Assembly: GCA_021464525.1 (NCBI GenBank)
Contig: JADRCO010000819.1
Coordinates: 1 to 26,024 of the forward strand
Length of the DNA: 26,024 bases
Reading direction: 5' to 3'
From: Rhizophagus sp. LPA8_4_AMF
Lineage: Eukaryota > Glomeromycota > Glomeromycetes > Glomerales > Glomeraceae
Part shown: one piece after another, positions 9,243 through 19,908 of the stretch
How the letters are laid out: each line of letters begins with the position of its first letter
Numbering within the stretch: the stretch's first letter is position 1
Made by a program: the position numbers and the translations under genes
The notes under the pieces: model-generated
The model's database searches: none
What the model saw: only the letters and a program-made list of their open reading frames with translations
What the model was told of the DNA's origin: nothing

Positions 9243-9686
9243 TTAGATTCTTTGTCTGTATTAATAATCTTATAAATGTATATAAATTAAATATTTATTT
9301 GCTTGAAATAAAAGATAAAGGTACAGTACACTAGATTTGTAGTTACGATTTTTAAGCCAATATATTTGGAATAATATTGTATACCCAAGGTACAGTCCCA
9401 TTTGGTAAATCGGATAATCTTGGCTGAAAGAATGAAATTTCGGTCAAGTCGTTTGTGTAACGATATATCAACAAATATATTTGCATTTGCATACACTTTA
9501 TCACGTGAGCCTGTATAAATAAACGTCGATCCTATTCTATATGCGCTAACACGTGATAGATTTACAATGGTGCAAATTTGTTAAATGCAATATATTTGGG
9601 ATCGGCTGTCAGCCCTATTATAGGTTAACTGCTAAATGATCGTCCAAAACACGTTACGTTTATTACTTTTCAACCAGAAAACAAAA
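9243..9686 (+). promoter_or_regulatory. Upstream region of the ATX1-like gene with two CACGTG boxes
   Basis: Non-coding sequence between the transposon end and the ATX1-like start. Two palindromic E-boxes, CACGTG, lie at 9502-9507 and 9550-9555, 48 bp apart. A TATAAA sits between them at 9514-9519. CACGTG is the classic target of fungal bHLH factors of the Cbf1/Pho4 type; the link to this gene is inference from position. A short palindrome GGCTGTCAGCC lies at 9604-9614. Confidence 0.4.
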
Positions 9687-10041
9687 ATGAGCGAAAATGT
9701 ATATTTTAACTTTATGTAAATAAATTTAGTCCTTACATCTTCTAATCCTTTTATTTCTTTCGACTTAGCAAACAACCTATACGTTCGAGGTCGAACCAAT
9801 GACTTGTTCAGGATGTACAAAAGCTGTTGAAAAAGCGTTAAATAATCTCGGAGGTACTTATTATAATTTGATAACTTTTTATATTTTCACTTATCTAATT
9901 TGTTTATATTTTTGGGAAGGAATGGAATCAATCAACTTCGATCTTGAAAAAAAGACTGTGATGGTTAAAACTGCTAAATCACCTAAAGAGATAATTGAAG
10001 CAATCAAAAAAACCGGGAAAACAGCAAAAATAACCGAATAG
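9687..10041 (+). CDS. ATX1: ATX1-like cytosolic copper chaperone, 72 aa, three exons
   Basis: Atx1/ATOX1-family proteins bind Cu(I) in the cytosol and hand it to P-type copper ATPases of the secretory pathway. Exons are 9687-9698, 9769-9853 and 9920-10041, with GT-AG introns of 70 and 66 bp. The joined protein is 72 residues, the usual length for Atx1. It shows the metal site MTCSGC at residues 15-20 (Cys17 and Cys20), then AVEKALNNLGG, a beta strand INFDLEKKTVMV, and the C-terminal KKTGK loop containing the conserved Lys near the copper site. The first exon encodes only MSEN, so it is easily missed; reading from ATG 9799 alone would lose part of strand 1 and run into the second intron. A poly(A)-like AATAAA is at 10128-10133. 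The next gene is convergent, with 156 bp between stops. Confidence 0.92.
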
Positions 10042-10197
10042 AGTGTGTTTAAAGTTCCAACAAGAATTTCATAATATTTGTTTATTTGCTTTTTTTATGA
10101 TCCTAATATTCCATTCTCATTCTCTTAAATAAATGCAAATACATATTATTTATATTTAATATTTAAATGATTCTTAATTAATATAATTCAGAAATTA

Positions 10198-12375
10198 TTA
10201 AATGACTGGTAGTATTTCATAAAACAAAGCAGTTTCAGTACTTGATCCTTCCCAACCTCTATTACCGGAAGTTGTTATCATATAGCGACAATCGTGATCA
10301 ATCACTTGAAATAGAAATGGAACAAAAGTTAAGAGTAATATAGCCAGGAAACTATAAATGTGATGAATAAGAGGATACATATTTGAGAAATTGTTCCTCC
10401 ATGATGTCCAGGTACAATTAAGAACGGTACAGCCGATTTAGATGATCCATAATCATCCATAACATTCCACAATCTTATATTATCTGTAGAAGCGCTATAT
10501 ATTGCAATAAGGGATTAAAATTTGTCTCAAAATACTTAAAATACTAAGACTTACCAAATAATATGTTTTCCATTGGGCATACTTGTTACATAAGACACTG
10601 GACCCGATCCACTTGGCATTTTAAACGAACGAATAAATTTTCCGGACACAAAATCCCACTCATCAACTTGATATAAAATTAGAAATTAAATTAAATGATA
10701 CTAAATTTTAATGCCCTGTAATATTCATAAATTGCTCACCAGTGCCATTACGTCTAGCACAATAGATTTTATTACCATCCGCACTCCAACATGCCTAATT
10801 TAATAATGAAAGATTCTAAATATTCTAAATGTGTCATAAATATCAAGTATAGAAAAAATCAAATTTACCGATAAACACCAAGGAGGAGTTCTCTCAGGCG
10901 GTGGCATTTTTCTTGGTATAGAGTTCATTGCCCTTTTATCCCATACAAAACAATTACCATCAATACTTGTTGTAAGCAACACGTCGTTGGAATGCGTTAG
11001 CATATCTTCCGGTTCATCGAAAAGTGGATCAAATGATGCGGGAGAACTTTGTCCAGATGTTCGAGAAGAAGTGTTTGTAAATGGGCGAAACGATATGGAA
11101 CTAATTTGCGAACTATGACCAGAAAACTCGCGTACAACTTGACCAGTGTTAAGGTCCCAATGCTAAATTATACAAATAAATAAGTAAATAAATCAAAATA
11201 AATCAAAGATAATAAAGATAAACTTACTAATACTGTTTTATCCCAAGAACCACTCACGCATCCGGTTTCATCTTGTGTTATTTTCAAAACAGATACTGGA
11301 GCTTTATGTTGTCGTAAGACATGATGGCATTTTCCTTCTTCATGTCTGACAGTGAATAAATTAATTGCGCCGCTCTGGATGCACACGTGTTATTTTAAAC
11401 TTTAATGACAAACGAAGAAAGTAAACCCGATTTATCGGGTGATTAATGCAATCACAATTCACTGCACTATATGTGACCTCTCATTATAGAAAAAGCTTAC
11501 CTCCATTCCCGTTAAAAGCCAAATGGCTTCAGATTGAACAGCTAGGCTATAAACTGGTGACATTTTAAGTTCTTGAACTGGAGGTTCAATGACACTTATT
11601 GGAGTTGTACCATCTTCTGTGGGTCCGTTTATCTTTTCTAATAAGTTAAAAATAAATTAACCATATTATTTAGAGATAAAATTAATTATCGCGACTTACC
11701 AGGCTTAGGAGTTGCAGGTGGTAATGGTTGCTCTTCGTTTTCCCAATAGGAAGGGATTACACCTGCCTATATCATAATTAAAAATTTATAATGTATTTTG
11801 ACAATTTAAAATCTTCAAAGAATAATAATTACCCTATCGCACCTTTTGAACAGATTCCACTTGAGTATGTTTTTGATTTTGCGTTAATAACGTTTTGCCT
11901 CCCATTGAAGCAAAAAAATCGTATTTTCTTACAAAACCATCATCACCACCAGTAAATACCCAACGCATGTTCCTCGTCGCATCAAGTGCATAAATTTGAC
12001 ACGCATGTATAGCCGCTACCTAAACATTTAGAAGTTTATTGAGAACGTTTAAAATAAATGCTTTAACAAGAAATATAACCTACATATGGTACAATATCGT
12101 AAGTTTTACAATCAGCAGCAAACGGCTGAAGTGTACGATTTGTGTGGGTAGCGGCAGCGTTTGTACTCGAAAAGCTATAAGGAGCAACCACGTCTTCTAA
12201 GTCCAAATTTTCTAAAAAGAGAGAAAAACGCGTCAGTGATTAAGGTAAGAAAAACTTACTGGAGAGCAAAAGCTTTTATGATACCTTCAGAATATGGAGA
12301 GCGATCAGGGGCTTCAGCATCTGAACTTTGCTGAGACTCTCTAGAGTCAATGTCGTCTTCACTATCGTTCTCCAT
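10198..12375 (-). CDS. SPT8: SPT8-like WD40 subunit of the SAGA coactivator, 476 aa, 11 exons
   Basis: Spt8 is a fungal SAGA subunit that contacts TBP and regulates its loading at promoters. Exons (minus): 12375-12285, 12211-12084, 12019-11843, 11766-11700, 11637-11501, 11374-11228, 11162-10869, 10794-10740, 10666-10555, 10494-10379, 10304-10198; the total is 1431 bases and stays in frame. The protein starts with an acidic tail (MENDSEDDIDSRES), then about seven WD-type blades. Recognisable pieces are WVFTGGDDGFVRKYDFFAS (about 100-118), LLTGMESGAINLF, SGSWDKTVLHWDL, LLTTSIDGNCFVWDKR, CARRNGTVDEWDF, ICASTDNIRLWNV, and a last blade with CRYMITTSGNRGWEG. This last motif and the acidic N-terminus point to Spt8 rather than a generic WD40 protein. 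Divergent from the COX18-like gene, 173 bp apart. Confidence 0.85.
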
Positions 12376-12548
12376 TTTTTCATAGAATAGCTAAAATATA
12401 ACTAGGAAATGTCACATGAACATATATATATTTTTTTAAAACTAATTTAGTACAAACAAAATTTTCCAAGAAAGGCAAGATTTTTAAAGCGTCAAAAGAA
12501 ACAGTTACGATATAGATTTTTTTTAAAAAAAAAATACCATTCAAAATT
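12376..12548. promoter_or_regulatory. Shared divergent promoter, SPT8-like and COX18-like genes
   Basis: Only 173 bp separate the two start codons, which face away from each other. The space is AT-rich, with T tracts near 12430 and 12520 and ATATATATAT at 12422. No firm factor site was recognised. Both genes must start transcription here or within each other's 5-prime region. Confidence 0.5.
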
Positions 12549-13961
12549 ATGCTTAAGTTTTGTAAAATTATTCCACGCAGAAAATTGCAACAAACTTCAT
12601 TTTCAAATAATTCATTTCGATATAATAAAATTCCACATGTTAAAAGCATTATCTATTCTTTAAATAAAAGAAATGTTTCCTCAACTTCAACCTCTTTAAC
12701 AAATTCAAATACAAATGAAATAATAGATTTTTCTTATCCTTCCATAGCCGATAGTTTACCTGAAAATTTACCTACAAATGATGTTAATTCCATAATATCA
12801 TTTAACCAATCTATTCTTGAATTTATACACAATTCGACAGTTCTTCCTTGGGGGGCAACTATATTAATATCAACAATTTTACTCCGAACCTTTTTAACTT
12901 TGCCCATTGCCATTATTCAACAAAAAAATGGTGCAAAAATATTATCTTTACAGCCACAAATAATGGAAATATTTGAAAGACTTAAACATGAGGTTGTGAG
13001 AGAAGTTAAAAAGCGAAATGGGACTTATGAAGAATTTCAAAGTGAATTGACAAAAAAGGTTGGTTATATATAAATTTGGTTTACTTTATTATTATTAATG
13101 TTTAATTATATAATTATAGTTTAAAGCAAAAATAAACGAAATATATAAAGCAAATAAATGTTCTCCTATAAGGAACTATTTATTACCTTGGGTACAAATA
13201 CCGCTTTTCATAAGTAATTCATTAACTATAAGGCATATGGTGGATTCCACAAAATCAAATTCGGGCACAAATGCATTAAATACATTAACTATTCCTGAAA
13301 ACACTATTATCGGCTCTACATCAGAAGTAAATAATATGGACATTATAACTAATATTACCTCCATTGATAATATATCAACAGATACTTTAATAAATGGTGG
13401 GATATTATGGTTTAATGATTTAACGCAAACAGATCCTCTCTATATTTTCCCCTTAGCCATAGGACTTACAAATCTTCTTAATATTGAGGTAATTTTGAAT
13501 TATAATTTACATAATTTTAATCCGTTCAAAAAATTGAAGCATACGTTTATTTTAGATACATTCATGGTTTACTAAATCTCAACCAAGTCTTAGGTCGAAA
13601 ATATTAAAAAACTTAAGTAGAGGGTTATCTATATTAATGATACCCGTCGCTTCTCAGGCACCTATGGTAAGTTTAGCAATCAAATTTATTTGTTTTTTTT
13701 TTTGTATCGATTATAAATTTCTTGTTATTTTAGGCAATTTGCTTGTATTGGTTATCATCCAGTACGTTTAGTATTGGACAAAATTTAATTTTTCAGTTAC
13801 CCATTATTCAAAAAAAACTCGGATTTCCTGAGAAGAAATTTGATACTTCATCGGCATCAAAACAAACCGAGAGAGTTAAGCAAACACTTATGTCGTTTAA
13901 AAATAATAATTCCATGAAACCAAAAAATGCTTCTTTAAAGAACAAGAAAAAAAATAAATAA
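12549..13961 (+). CDS. COX18: COX18-like mitochondrial inner-membrane insertase (Oxa1/YidC family), 405 aa, four exons
   Basis: Cox18 exports the C-terminal domain of Cox2 across the inner mitochondrial membrane during cytochrome c oxidase assembly. Exons are 12549-13058, 13120-13488, 13556-13666 and 13734-13961 (1218 bases, in frame). The N-terminus is rich in Arg, Lys and Ser with few acids (MLKFCKIIPRRKLQQTSF), as in matrix-targeting signals. Transmembrane-like segments are LPWGATILISTILLRTFLTL (about residues 97-116), LLPWVQIPLFISNSLTI, DPLYIFPLAIGLTNLLNIEI, and MIPVASQAPMAICLYWLSSS. WFNDLTQTDPLYIFP followed by GLTNLLNIEIHS matches the Cox18 pattern better than Oxa1. A Lys/Asn-rich tail follows. 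The loop after SLTIRHM is Asn/Thr-rich and longer than I would expect. Oxa1 or Oxa2 naming cannot be fully excluded. Confidence 0.85.
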
Positions 13962-14016
13962 ATTGGTTTCAAAAAACAATAGTTTTTAATTAAAATTTTA
14001 TTTTTGAATGCAAGTT

Positions 14017-15658
14017 TTATTCGAACATTTTTGCAAATGCTTTCTTTTGTTTTTCCTCACGAGCTTTGAGTTTTTGTTTAGCAATAGCTATTTCTTTCGC
14101 GATTGCAGCGTCTTGAGGATTTAATTTTAATGCTTGTTGTAAATCTTTTACAGCTTCTTCCTCATCTTTCATACTAACTTTAGCACTACCACGTCTATAC
14201 AACGCTTTAGCCTTATCTGCGTCTAACAGATATTCTGGCGACATTTCAAGTACTATGGTAGTATCATCAACAGCGTTTTTCCAATTTTGTAGTTTAAGTG
14301 CACATGCAGCTTTATTAAGATAGCATGAGATTTTAAGTGAATAGAATTTCTTTTCCAGTTCTGGTGGGTCATCATCTTCAAATGTAGTTTTCTCATTCAG
14401 ATAACGAATTGCCTAATAAAAAAAGAAATAATCAATCATAAGAAGAAAATAAAAAAAAATGAAATTTCAACTTTTACGATACCTTGGTATATTTCTTACT
14501 TGCGTTCAAATAATCTCCTTTTTTGAAATAATCATTACCAATATCTTTAACTTTTTGAGCAATTTCTAACAACTTTTCAGGTTTTATAGATCCAGATTCA
14601 TCCTCTATAAAAGTGAAAAATAATTTTATACTTTAGTTAACGAACAATAACAATAACAATAATAATAAAATTCAAAATTTGAAGAGATAATACCGGGCCA
14701 ATCCTCGTAAGTGTCGCCATCCGCTGGAACTGGTACGCCGTCATCTTCGCCTTCTTTCAATTCTCCACAATCAACAATTGTAACCTTCTTTATCGGCTTA
14801 TCATTAGTTCCAGTCGGGTTATTCTCAATGGCTCGGACTACCGATTTACCTTTTAATACTCTACCAAATATCACATGTTTGTCATCTAAATGTGTCGCCT
14901 GAATGAAAGTAAATAAATTATCGTAAACCCTGAGGAAAAGAATCAACTATGAAGTTCTATAATACCTTTCCCGTAGTAATGAAAAATTGTGACCCATTCG
15001 TGTTTGGACCAGCATTCGCCATCGACAGTAGAAAAGGTTCGTCATGTTTCACATCAAAGCTCTCATCTATAAGAATACCAAGATTAATTCATGCAAACGT
15101 ATATGAAGCTTAAAGTAAATTTATTAAACTAATTGAATTTACAAACCATCGAATTTGTCTCCATAAATACTTTCACCTCCCGTACCATCGCCTCTGGTGA
15201 AATCACCACCTTGAATCATAAAACCCTATTTAATGAGACAAATAAGAAAAAAATTACATAAAAAAAATATATCAAAATATTTTTGAAAACTTGCCTTGAT
15301 CACACGATGAAACGTGCAACCTTTATAGTGCAGTGAGTAATCGGATTTACCAATACCCTTCTCTCCTAGTAAAGTTTAATAATTATATTGTTATTAAAAA
15401 ATCGGTTAAAATTATCATTATCTTAATTATGATAGTGTGGTTTACCTGTACAGAGCGCGCGAAAATTTTCCACAGTCTTTGGTACAAGGTCGTCAAACTA
15501 TTTAATAAACGACACATGACGCGTTAAAGTGCATAAAGTCGCGCTTTCTTTCGTGTTTCAATTAAAAAAAAAAAAAATTTTCGTCTTACCAATTCGAAGA
15601 CAATTCGACCTTCGCGCACACCACCAATATCGATATCAAAAAAACAGCGAACAGACAT
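14017..15658 (-). CDS. Cyclophilin-40 (peptidyl-prolyl isomerase with TPR domain, Cpr6/Cpr7-like), 364 aa, eight exons
   Basis: CYP40 proteins are Hsp90 co-chaperones that isomerise X-Pro bonds. Exons (minus): 15658-15590, 15497-15446, 15365-15295, 15225-15147, 15066-14966, 14898-14694, 14604-14483, 14412-14017 (1095 bases, in frame). The cyclophilin domain spans about residues 5-172, with catalytic FHRVIKGFMIQGG (Arg61) and [16 protein letters not shown] (107-122). The Trp that binds cyclosporin in CypA is His127 here (THLDDKH), as in other CYP40s. The TPR part (about 200-350) has [31 protein letters not shown] and [20 protein letters not shown], which hold the Asn, Asn, Lys and Arg of the carboxylate clamp for the Hsp90 MEEVD tail. 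The intron 15226-15294 has a GC donor (AAG followed by GCAAGT); any GT alternative would break the conserved active-site motif. Convergent with the COX18-like gene, 55 bp between stops. Confidence 0.93.
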
Positions 15659-15887
15659 TATAACTTTTATATGTTGAAGTAACTTATATAACTTATATAG
15701 GAAATTTGATAAATTTTGAACTCCGTGCAGTATTTATATTCAATTAATAGAATTTGCTAGAAATATTGAGAAATTTATTGATCAAGTCTATAATAAGAAT
15801 AGATTTTCCACACTAAATTCAAAATGTATACAGTAAAATACACTAAAAAAAAACACACGAAGTCTTTCTTTTTATTAATCTGAACCA
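15659..15887. promoter_or_regulatory. Shared divergent promoter, CYP40 and AFG1-like genes
   Basis: 229 bp between two start codons facing away from each other. AT-rich with an imperfect repeat ACTTATATA at about 15681-15698 on the CYP40 side and an A-rich tract at 15845-15855 close to the AFG1-like start. No heat-shock element of clear NGAAN spacing was recognised. Confidence 0.4.
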
Positions 15888-17728
15888 ATGACCACAATAG
15901 AAAATCTTAGTAAATTAACTCGAACTTTTGCTTATTCTTACTCTTTTTCTAGATTGAATAGAACAATACAATATCATGGTAGATCACGATACTCATGTAT
16001 ATTTAGAAAGTATACTGTTTTAAAAACACAGGACACGCTGAAATCACGCACTATTAGGTTTAAGGTTAAAGGATATTCAAAGAGCTCTTTAGCAACTTCT
16101 AATGGAAACCTCGAAATTGTTACAGATAACTATTCTTCTGTAGGTTCATTTGTTAGTGAAAACAATTTAAGGACTTTAGAATCTAATTATTTATTAGAAA
16201 ACACTTCAATATTGAAAGGTAAATAATAAATTCAAATTACTTAATTAATTATATAATATAATAAATTTGAGGATAACAATTTTATAATTTGCTAAACAGT
16301 TGGACCCATTTCACGGTATAATGCACTTGTTGCCTCAGGAATGGTAAGAGAAGATTCATTTCAACGTAGCATTGTAAATATTTTACAAGATATGCACGAT
16401 CGTCTATTGAATTATGATCCACCACTTATTACTGACGCAACAGATGAAGTAGATAGTGGATCTGTTTTTGGCAAGGTAATTAAACTGTTATTAGTTTATA
16501 AGTTTGATAAGAAATTAATATTTCTTTCTTATCTTACATTATAGATATTTAAATTATTTGGCGCGCTATCTAAAAGTAGAACTATTAATAGTCCAAAAGG
16601 ATTATATCTATATGGGGATGTAGGATCAGGGAAAACCATGTTAATGGATCTTTTCTACGATACTCTACTAACGAAACGTAAACGTCGTGTACATTTTCAT
16701 GCTTTTATGCTAGATGTACATGATCGTATTTATCGTTTGAAACAAGCAAATTATGAAACTTACGATCCAATACCACGAATTGCAACAGATCTAGCAAACG
16801 ATGCAATAATTCTTTGTTTTGATGAATTTCAAGTAACAGACATTGCAGATGCTATGATTTTACGTCGTCTTTTTGATGAATTATTTAGTCGTGGTGTAGT
16901 TATTATAACTACTTCAAATAGACACCCTGATGACCTTTATAAAAATGGAATACAACGAAAGAGTTTTATTCCGTGCATTGAACTTATAAAACAAAAATGT
17001 CAAATTCAAATGCTTAATTCTGAAGATTATCGTAAACTTGCAAGAGAAACTACGCGAGCTTACTTTTATCCATTGAATTCTCAAACTTCAGAATCCATAA
17101 ATGATATATTTAAAACGTTAACAAAAAATGATCATATTACAAAAAGAAAATTGGAATTTCTTGGTAGATCTTTAATTGTACCGGAATCATGTAATGATAT
17201 AGCGAAATTTACTTTTCGAGAATTATGTATTCAATCTTTAAGTTCAGCTGATTATTTAGAATTAATGAAATATTATAATGTAATTATTTTAACTAATATT
17301 CCACAAATGAATTTTGCATTAAGAAATGAAGCAAGAAGATTTATTACACTTATTGATGCTTTATATGATAAAAAGGTAATATAATGATTTAATTCGGATA
17401 TTTATTTCTTTTATTTTCGTAGTTTTTAAATTTATCTTCTTTAAATTAGGCAATATTAATTTGTTCAGCAGATACACCAATTCATGATTTATTCAATGAA
17501 AAATCTCCATTGCATCCCGAAGGTGTCCGGCATACGTTATATAGTGATGTTGAATTTCATTTAGATAAAGATGAACAAAATGAAAATTCGCCTATATTTA
17601 CGGGTGAGGAAGAAAGGTTTGCTTTTAAAAGAGCGATTTCAAGATTAATTGAAATGCAAGGAGAAGAATGGATGAAGAAAGTTATATTAAGAATTAGATC
17701 CTCTGGAAAAACTAATGGTACTAGATAA
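15888..17728 (+). CDS. AFG1: AFG1/LACE1-like mitochondrial AAA ATPase, 538 aa, four exons
   Basis: Afg1 (LACE1/AFG1L in animals) is a mitochondrial inner-membrane ATPase linked to turnover of nuclear-encoded cytochrome c oxidase subunits. Exons are 15888-16218, 16300-16475, 16545-17375 and 17450-17728 (1617 bases, in frame). The N-terminal about 110 residues are rich in Arg, Ser and Tyr with few acids, as expected for a targeting region, and are poorly conserved. The core starts VGPISRYNALV. It has Walker A GDVGSGKT at residues 193-200, Walker B ILCFDEFQ with Asp262 and Glu263, and the family signature VTDIADAMILRRLFDELF followed by TTSNRHPDDLYKNGIQR. The C-terminal part includes ARRFITLIDALYD and a last exon with FAFKRAISRLIEMQ. 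All key residues are present and it looks intact. Convergent with the thiolase gene. Confidence 0.93.
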
Positions 17729-18095
17729 TCTATTAATCTATAGAAGATATTTATGCTTTAGGTTAATCTTCTGCAAAAGGCGGGATGTGTCATATGGCGG
17801 TGATAAATAACGTTTCTTTCTCTCAGAAAAAGCGGCAAAAACGAGGCACAGAGAGGCGTGACACACTGTGATTACTAATATAATAAGCCTAACCTGATAC
17901 ATTTGCGTGAGATACATCCTCAAAAAATTATGCATTATTTTACAATTTTTATAAATCTACACTTAATAATACTCTTTACATTCCCGAATTTATTATAAAT
18001 ACATGTCAACAATTTAATGTAATCTCTTTGTAATGTGTATGTTCTAATTCTTTTTCTCACCTTTCTAAGTTAATCGATGGAAATATTCGGACCTT
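17729..18095. other. Convergent intergenic space with a GC-richer island
   Basis: 367 bp between the stops of the AFG1-like and thiolase genes. About 17775-17930 is clearly richer in G and C than the surroundings (for example GGCGGGATGTG and GAGGCACAGAGAGGCGTG). It contains inverted GTGTCA / TGACAC near 17788 and 17860. A minus-strand open frame of 65 codons across it shows no family motif. It could be a small non-coding RNA, a remnant of a mobile element, or 3-prime UTR sequence. The remainder (17935-18095) is ordinary AT-rich 3-prime flank. Confidence 0.4.
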
Positions 18096-19588
18096 CTATT
18101 TTACACGTTCAAGAATAATTGCAATGCCTAGAAAAGACGTAATAAATTTAGCTAAATAAAGATTTTAAAGTGAACAAAGAACTGAGAGTAATTAATACCT
18201 TGTCCACCGCCAATACAAGCAGATCCAATGGCATATTGATTTTCTGTTCTATGTAGTTCACTAACCAAATGCGCTAAAATACGAGAGCCTGATGCAGCAA
18301 GTGGATGACCTAAAGCAATACCACCTCCATTTGTATTTGTGATTTGACGATTTAATCCTAATTCCTTTTCTACAGCTAAATATTGAACAGCAAAAGCTTC
18401 ATTGACTTCAATGATTCCGATATCAGAAAGTTTTAGATTGGCTTTTTCCAAGGCTCTCTTTATAGCGGGAACCGGTCCAATTCCCATAATAGTAGGCTCA
18501 ACACCCGTTACAAAATAACTAACGATTTTCGCTAAAGGAGTTAAACTATATTTCTTTATGGCATTCTCGCCAGCAACAATTACTGCTCCTGCTCCATCAT
18601 TTATACCGGACGCATTACCAGCAGTAACGAGACCAGTATCTTTTTTAAACACTGAAGGAAGTTTTGCCAGTGATTCAATATTGACGTTGGGACGAGGGTA
18701 TTCATCTGTATCAAATACTTGAACGCCCTTCTTTGTCTTAATTTCAATCGGGACAATTTCTTTTTTGAATCGTCCAGCTTTATTGGCTATTTAGTGTAAA
18801 AATAATTAAAAAATGTACAATAATCCTTTAATAAACACAAGATCAAGTAACAAATAGTATCATTACTAACCAGCCGCCCAACGTTTTTGACTACTAAACG
18901 CGTATTCGTCTGCTTGTTCACGAGTAATATTGTATTTCTCGCCCAAATTTTCAGCCGTAATACCCATAGGTGTCTTTGTAGGATATTGATCAACTAGAGT
19001 GGCAGCTAATGAGTCCTCTAACTTAAGGTCTACTCCATAACGAGTTCCCCAACGTACATCACTAAGTGTATAAGGAGATTTGCTCATATTTTCTGCACCA
19101 CCAGTTAACACAATATTTGAATCGCCAACGCGTATTTCTTGAACAGCACTAATAACTGATTGAAACCCACTACCACATAATCGATTTATAGTCAATGCTG
19201 GTACGTGAATAGGTAAACCAGCGCGATGACTAACATGACGAGCTAAATAAGCTGCAGAATTATCGGTTTGACAAACATTACCGAATATCACTGAATCAAT
19301 TGGAACATCCTTCGGCAAAGTATTAATAGCTGCTTTTGCAGCTATTCCACCAAGTTCAGTTGCTATATAAAGTTAAGAAACAATTTAATAAAAAGTTTAC
19401 CCATCCAGCAAATCAATATTAAAAAGAATCAATACCTGTATAGTTCTTCAGAGAACCACCAAAAGCGCCGAAAGCCGTTCCTATAAATAATTAAATGAAT
19501 AGTGTTAAAATAATTAATTATAAATGACAAATATTATAATAAACAAAACATTACGTTTTGCAGCTACAATAAATACATTTTGTGCCAT
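18096..19588 (-). CDS. ACAA2-like 3-ketoacyl-CoA thiolase (acetyl-CoA acyltransferase), mitochondrial type, 396 aa, five exons
   Basis: Thiolases of this subfamily cleave 3-ketoacyl-CoA in mitochondrial fatty-acid oxidation and can also act on acetoacetyl-CoA. Exons (minus): 19588-19555, 19480-19436, 19362-18871, 18786-18199 and 18127-18096 (1191 bases, in frame). The nucleophile is Cys89 in NRLCGSGFQS. Other active-site parts are NEAF, GHPLAASGSR (His351) and the second Cys in GSACIGGGQG (Cys381). The N-terminus MAQNVFIVAAKRTAFGAFGG, the KLEDSLAATLVDQ segment and GIGPVPAIKRALEKA resemble animal ACAA2 more than yeast Erg10. ACAA2 keeps an uncleaved N-terminus, which fits the lack of a long presequence. 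There is no PTS1 (the end is ERVK) and no PTS2-like motif, so a peroxisomal Pot1 role is unlikely. The last exon is only 32 bp. A cytosolic acetoacetyl-CoA thiolase function remains possible. Confidence 0.9.
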
Positions 19589-19908
19589 TATTATTTTAAC
19601 GAGAAAATCGATTAGTAAAAAAACATTATTATAGGAAAATTATTTAATTGGTGTAACTAACTAAATCAACTTTAATCTGGAATTAAGAAATCGTCGCAGG
19701 TGTGTCAATTTAGTTAACTTTCAAAAAGGCAAGTTCGCCACTGTTTTTTTGTACTATAAGATAACCCCAATTTTTTGTAATACGGAAAGTTATACTAAAA
19801 GACTGAAATATTTGCATCTAATATTTAAGAATTTGTCATTTTCATTTCTTCAGCAAAAAGAACACTGGCTGAGAACTACTCCATTATATCACATAAGCTA
19901 GCAACAGT
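19589..19908. promoter_or_regulatory. Shared divergent promoter, thiolase and MED13 genes
   Basis: 320 bp between opposite start codons. AT-rich near the thiolase start. A more mixed segment around 19690-19745 contains CGTCGCAGGTGTGTCAA and a palindromic TAGTTAAC near 19711. No clear TATA box at a usual distance from either start and no other gene was recognised. Confidence 0.4.

Noticed and set aside
13176-13364. 62-codon minus-strand frame opposite COX18-like exon 2
   Set aside because: Antisense shadow of a conserved coding exon.
17738-17935. 65-codon minus-strand frame over the GC-richer island
   Set aside because: No motif and no splice-supported extension. The island is more likely non-coding.
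18096-19588. Calling the thiolase ERG10 (cytosolic acetoacetyl-CoA thiolase)
   Set aside because: The N-terminal AAKRTAFGAFGG, the KLEDSLAATLVDQ segment and the overall pattern fit ACAA2 better. Erg10 was kept only as an alternative.
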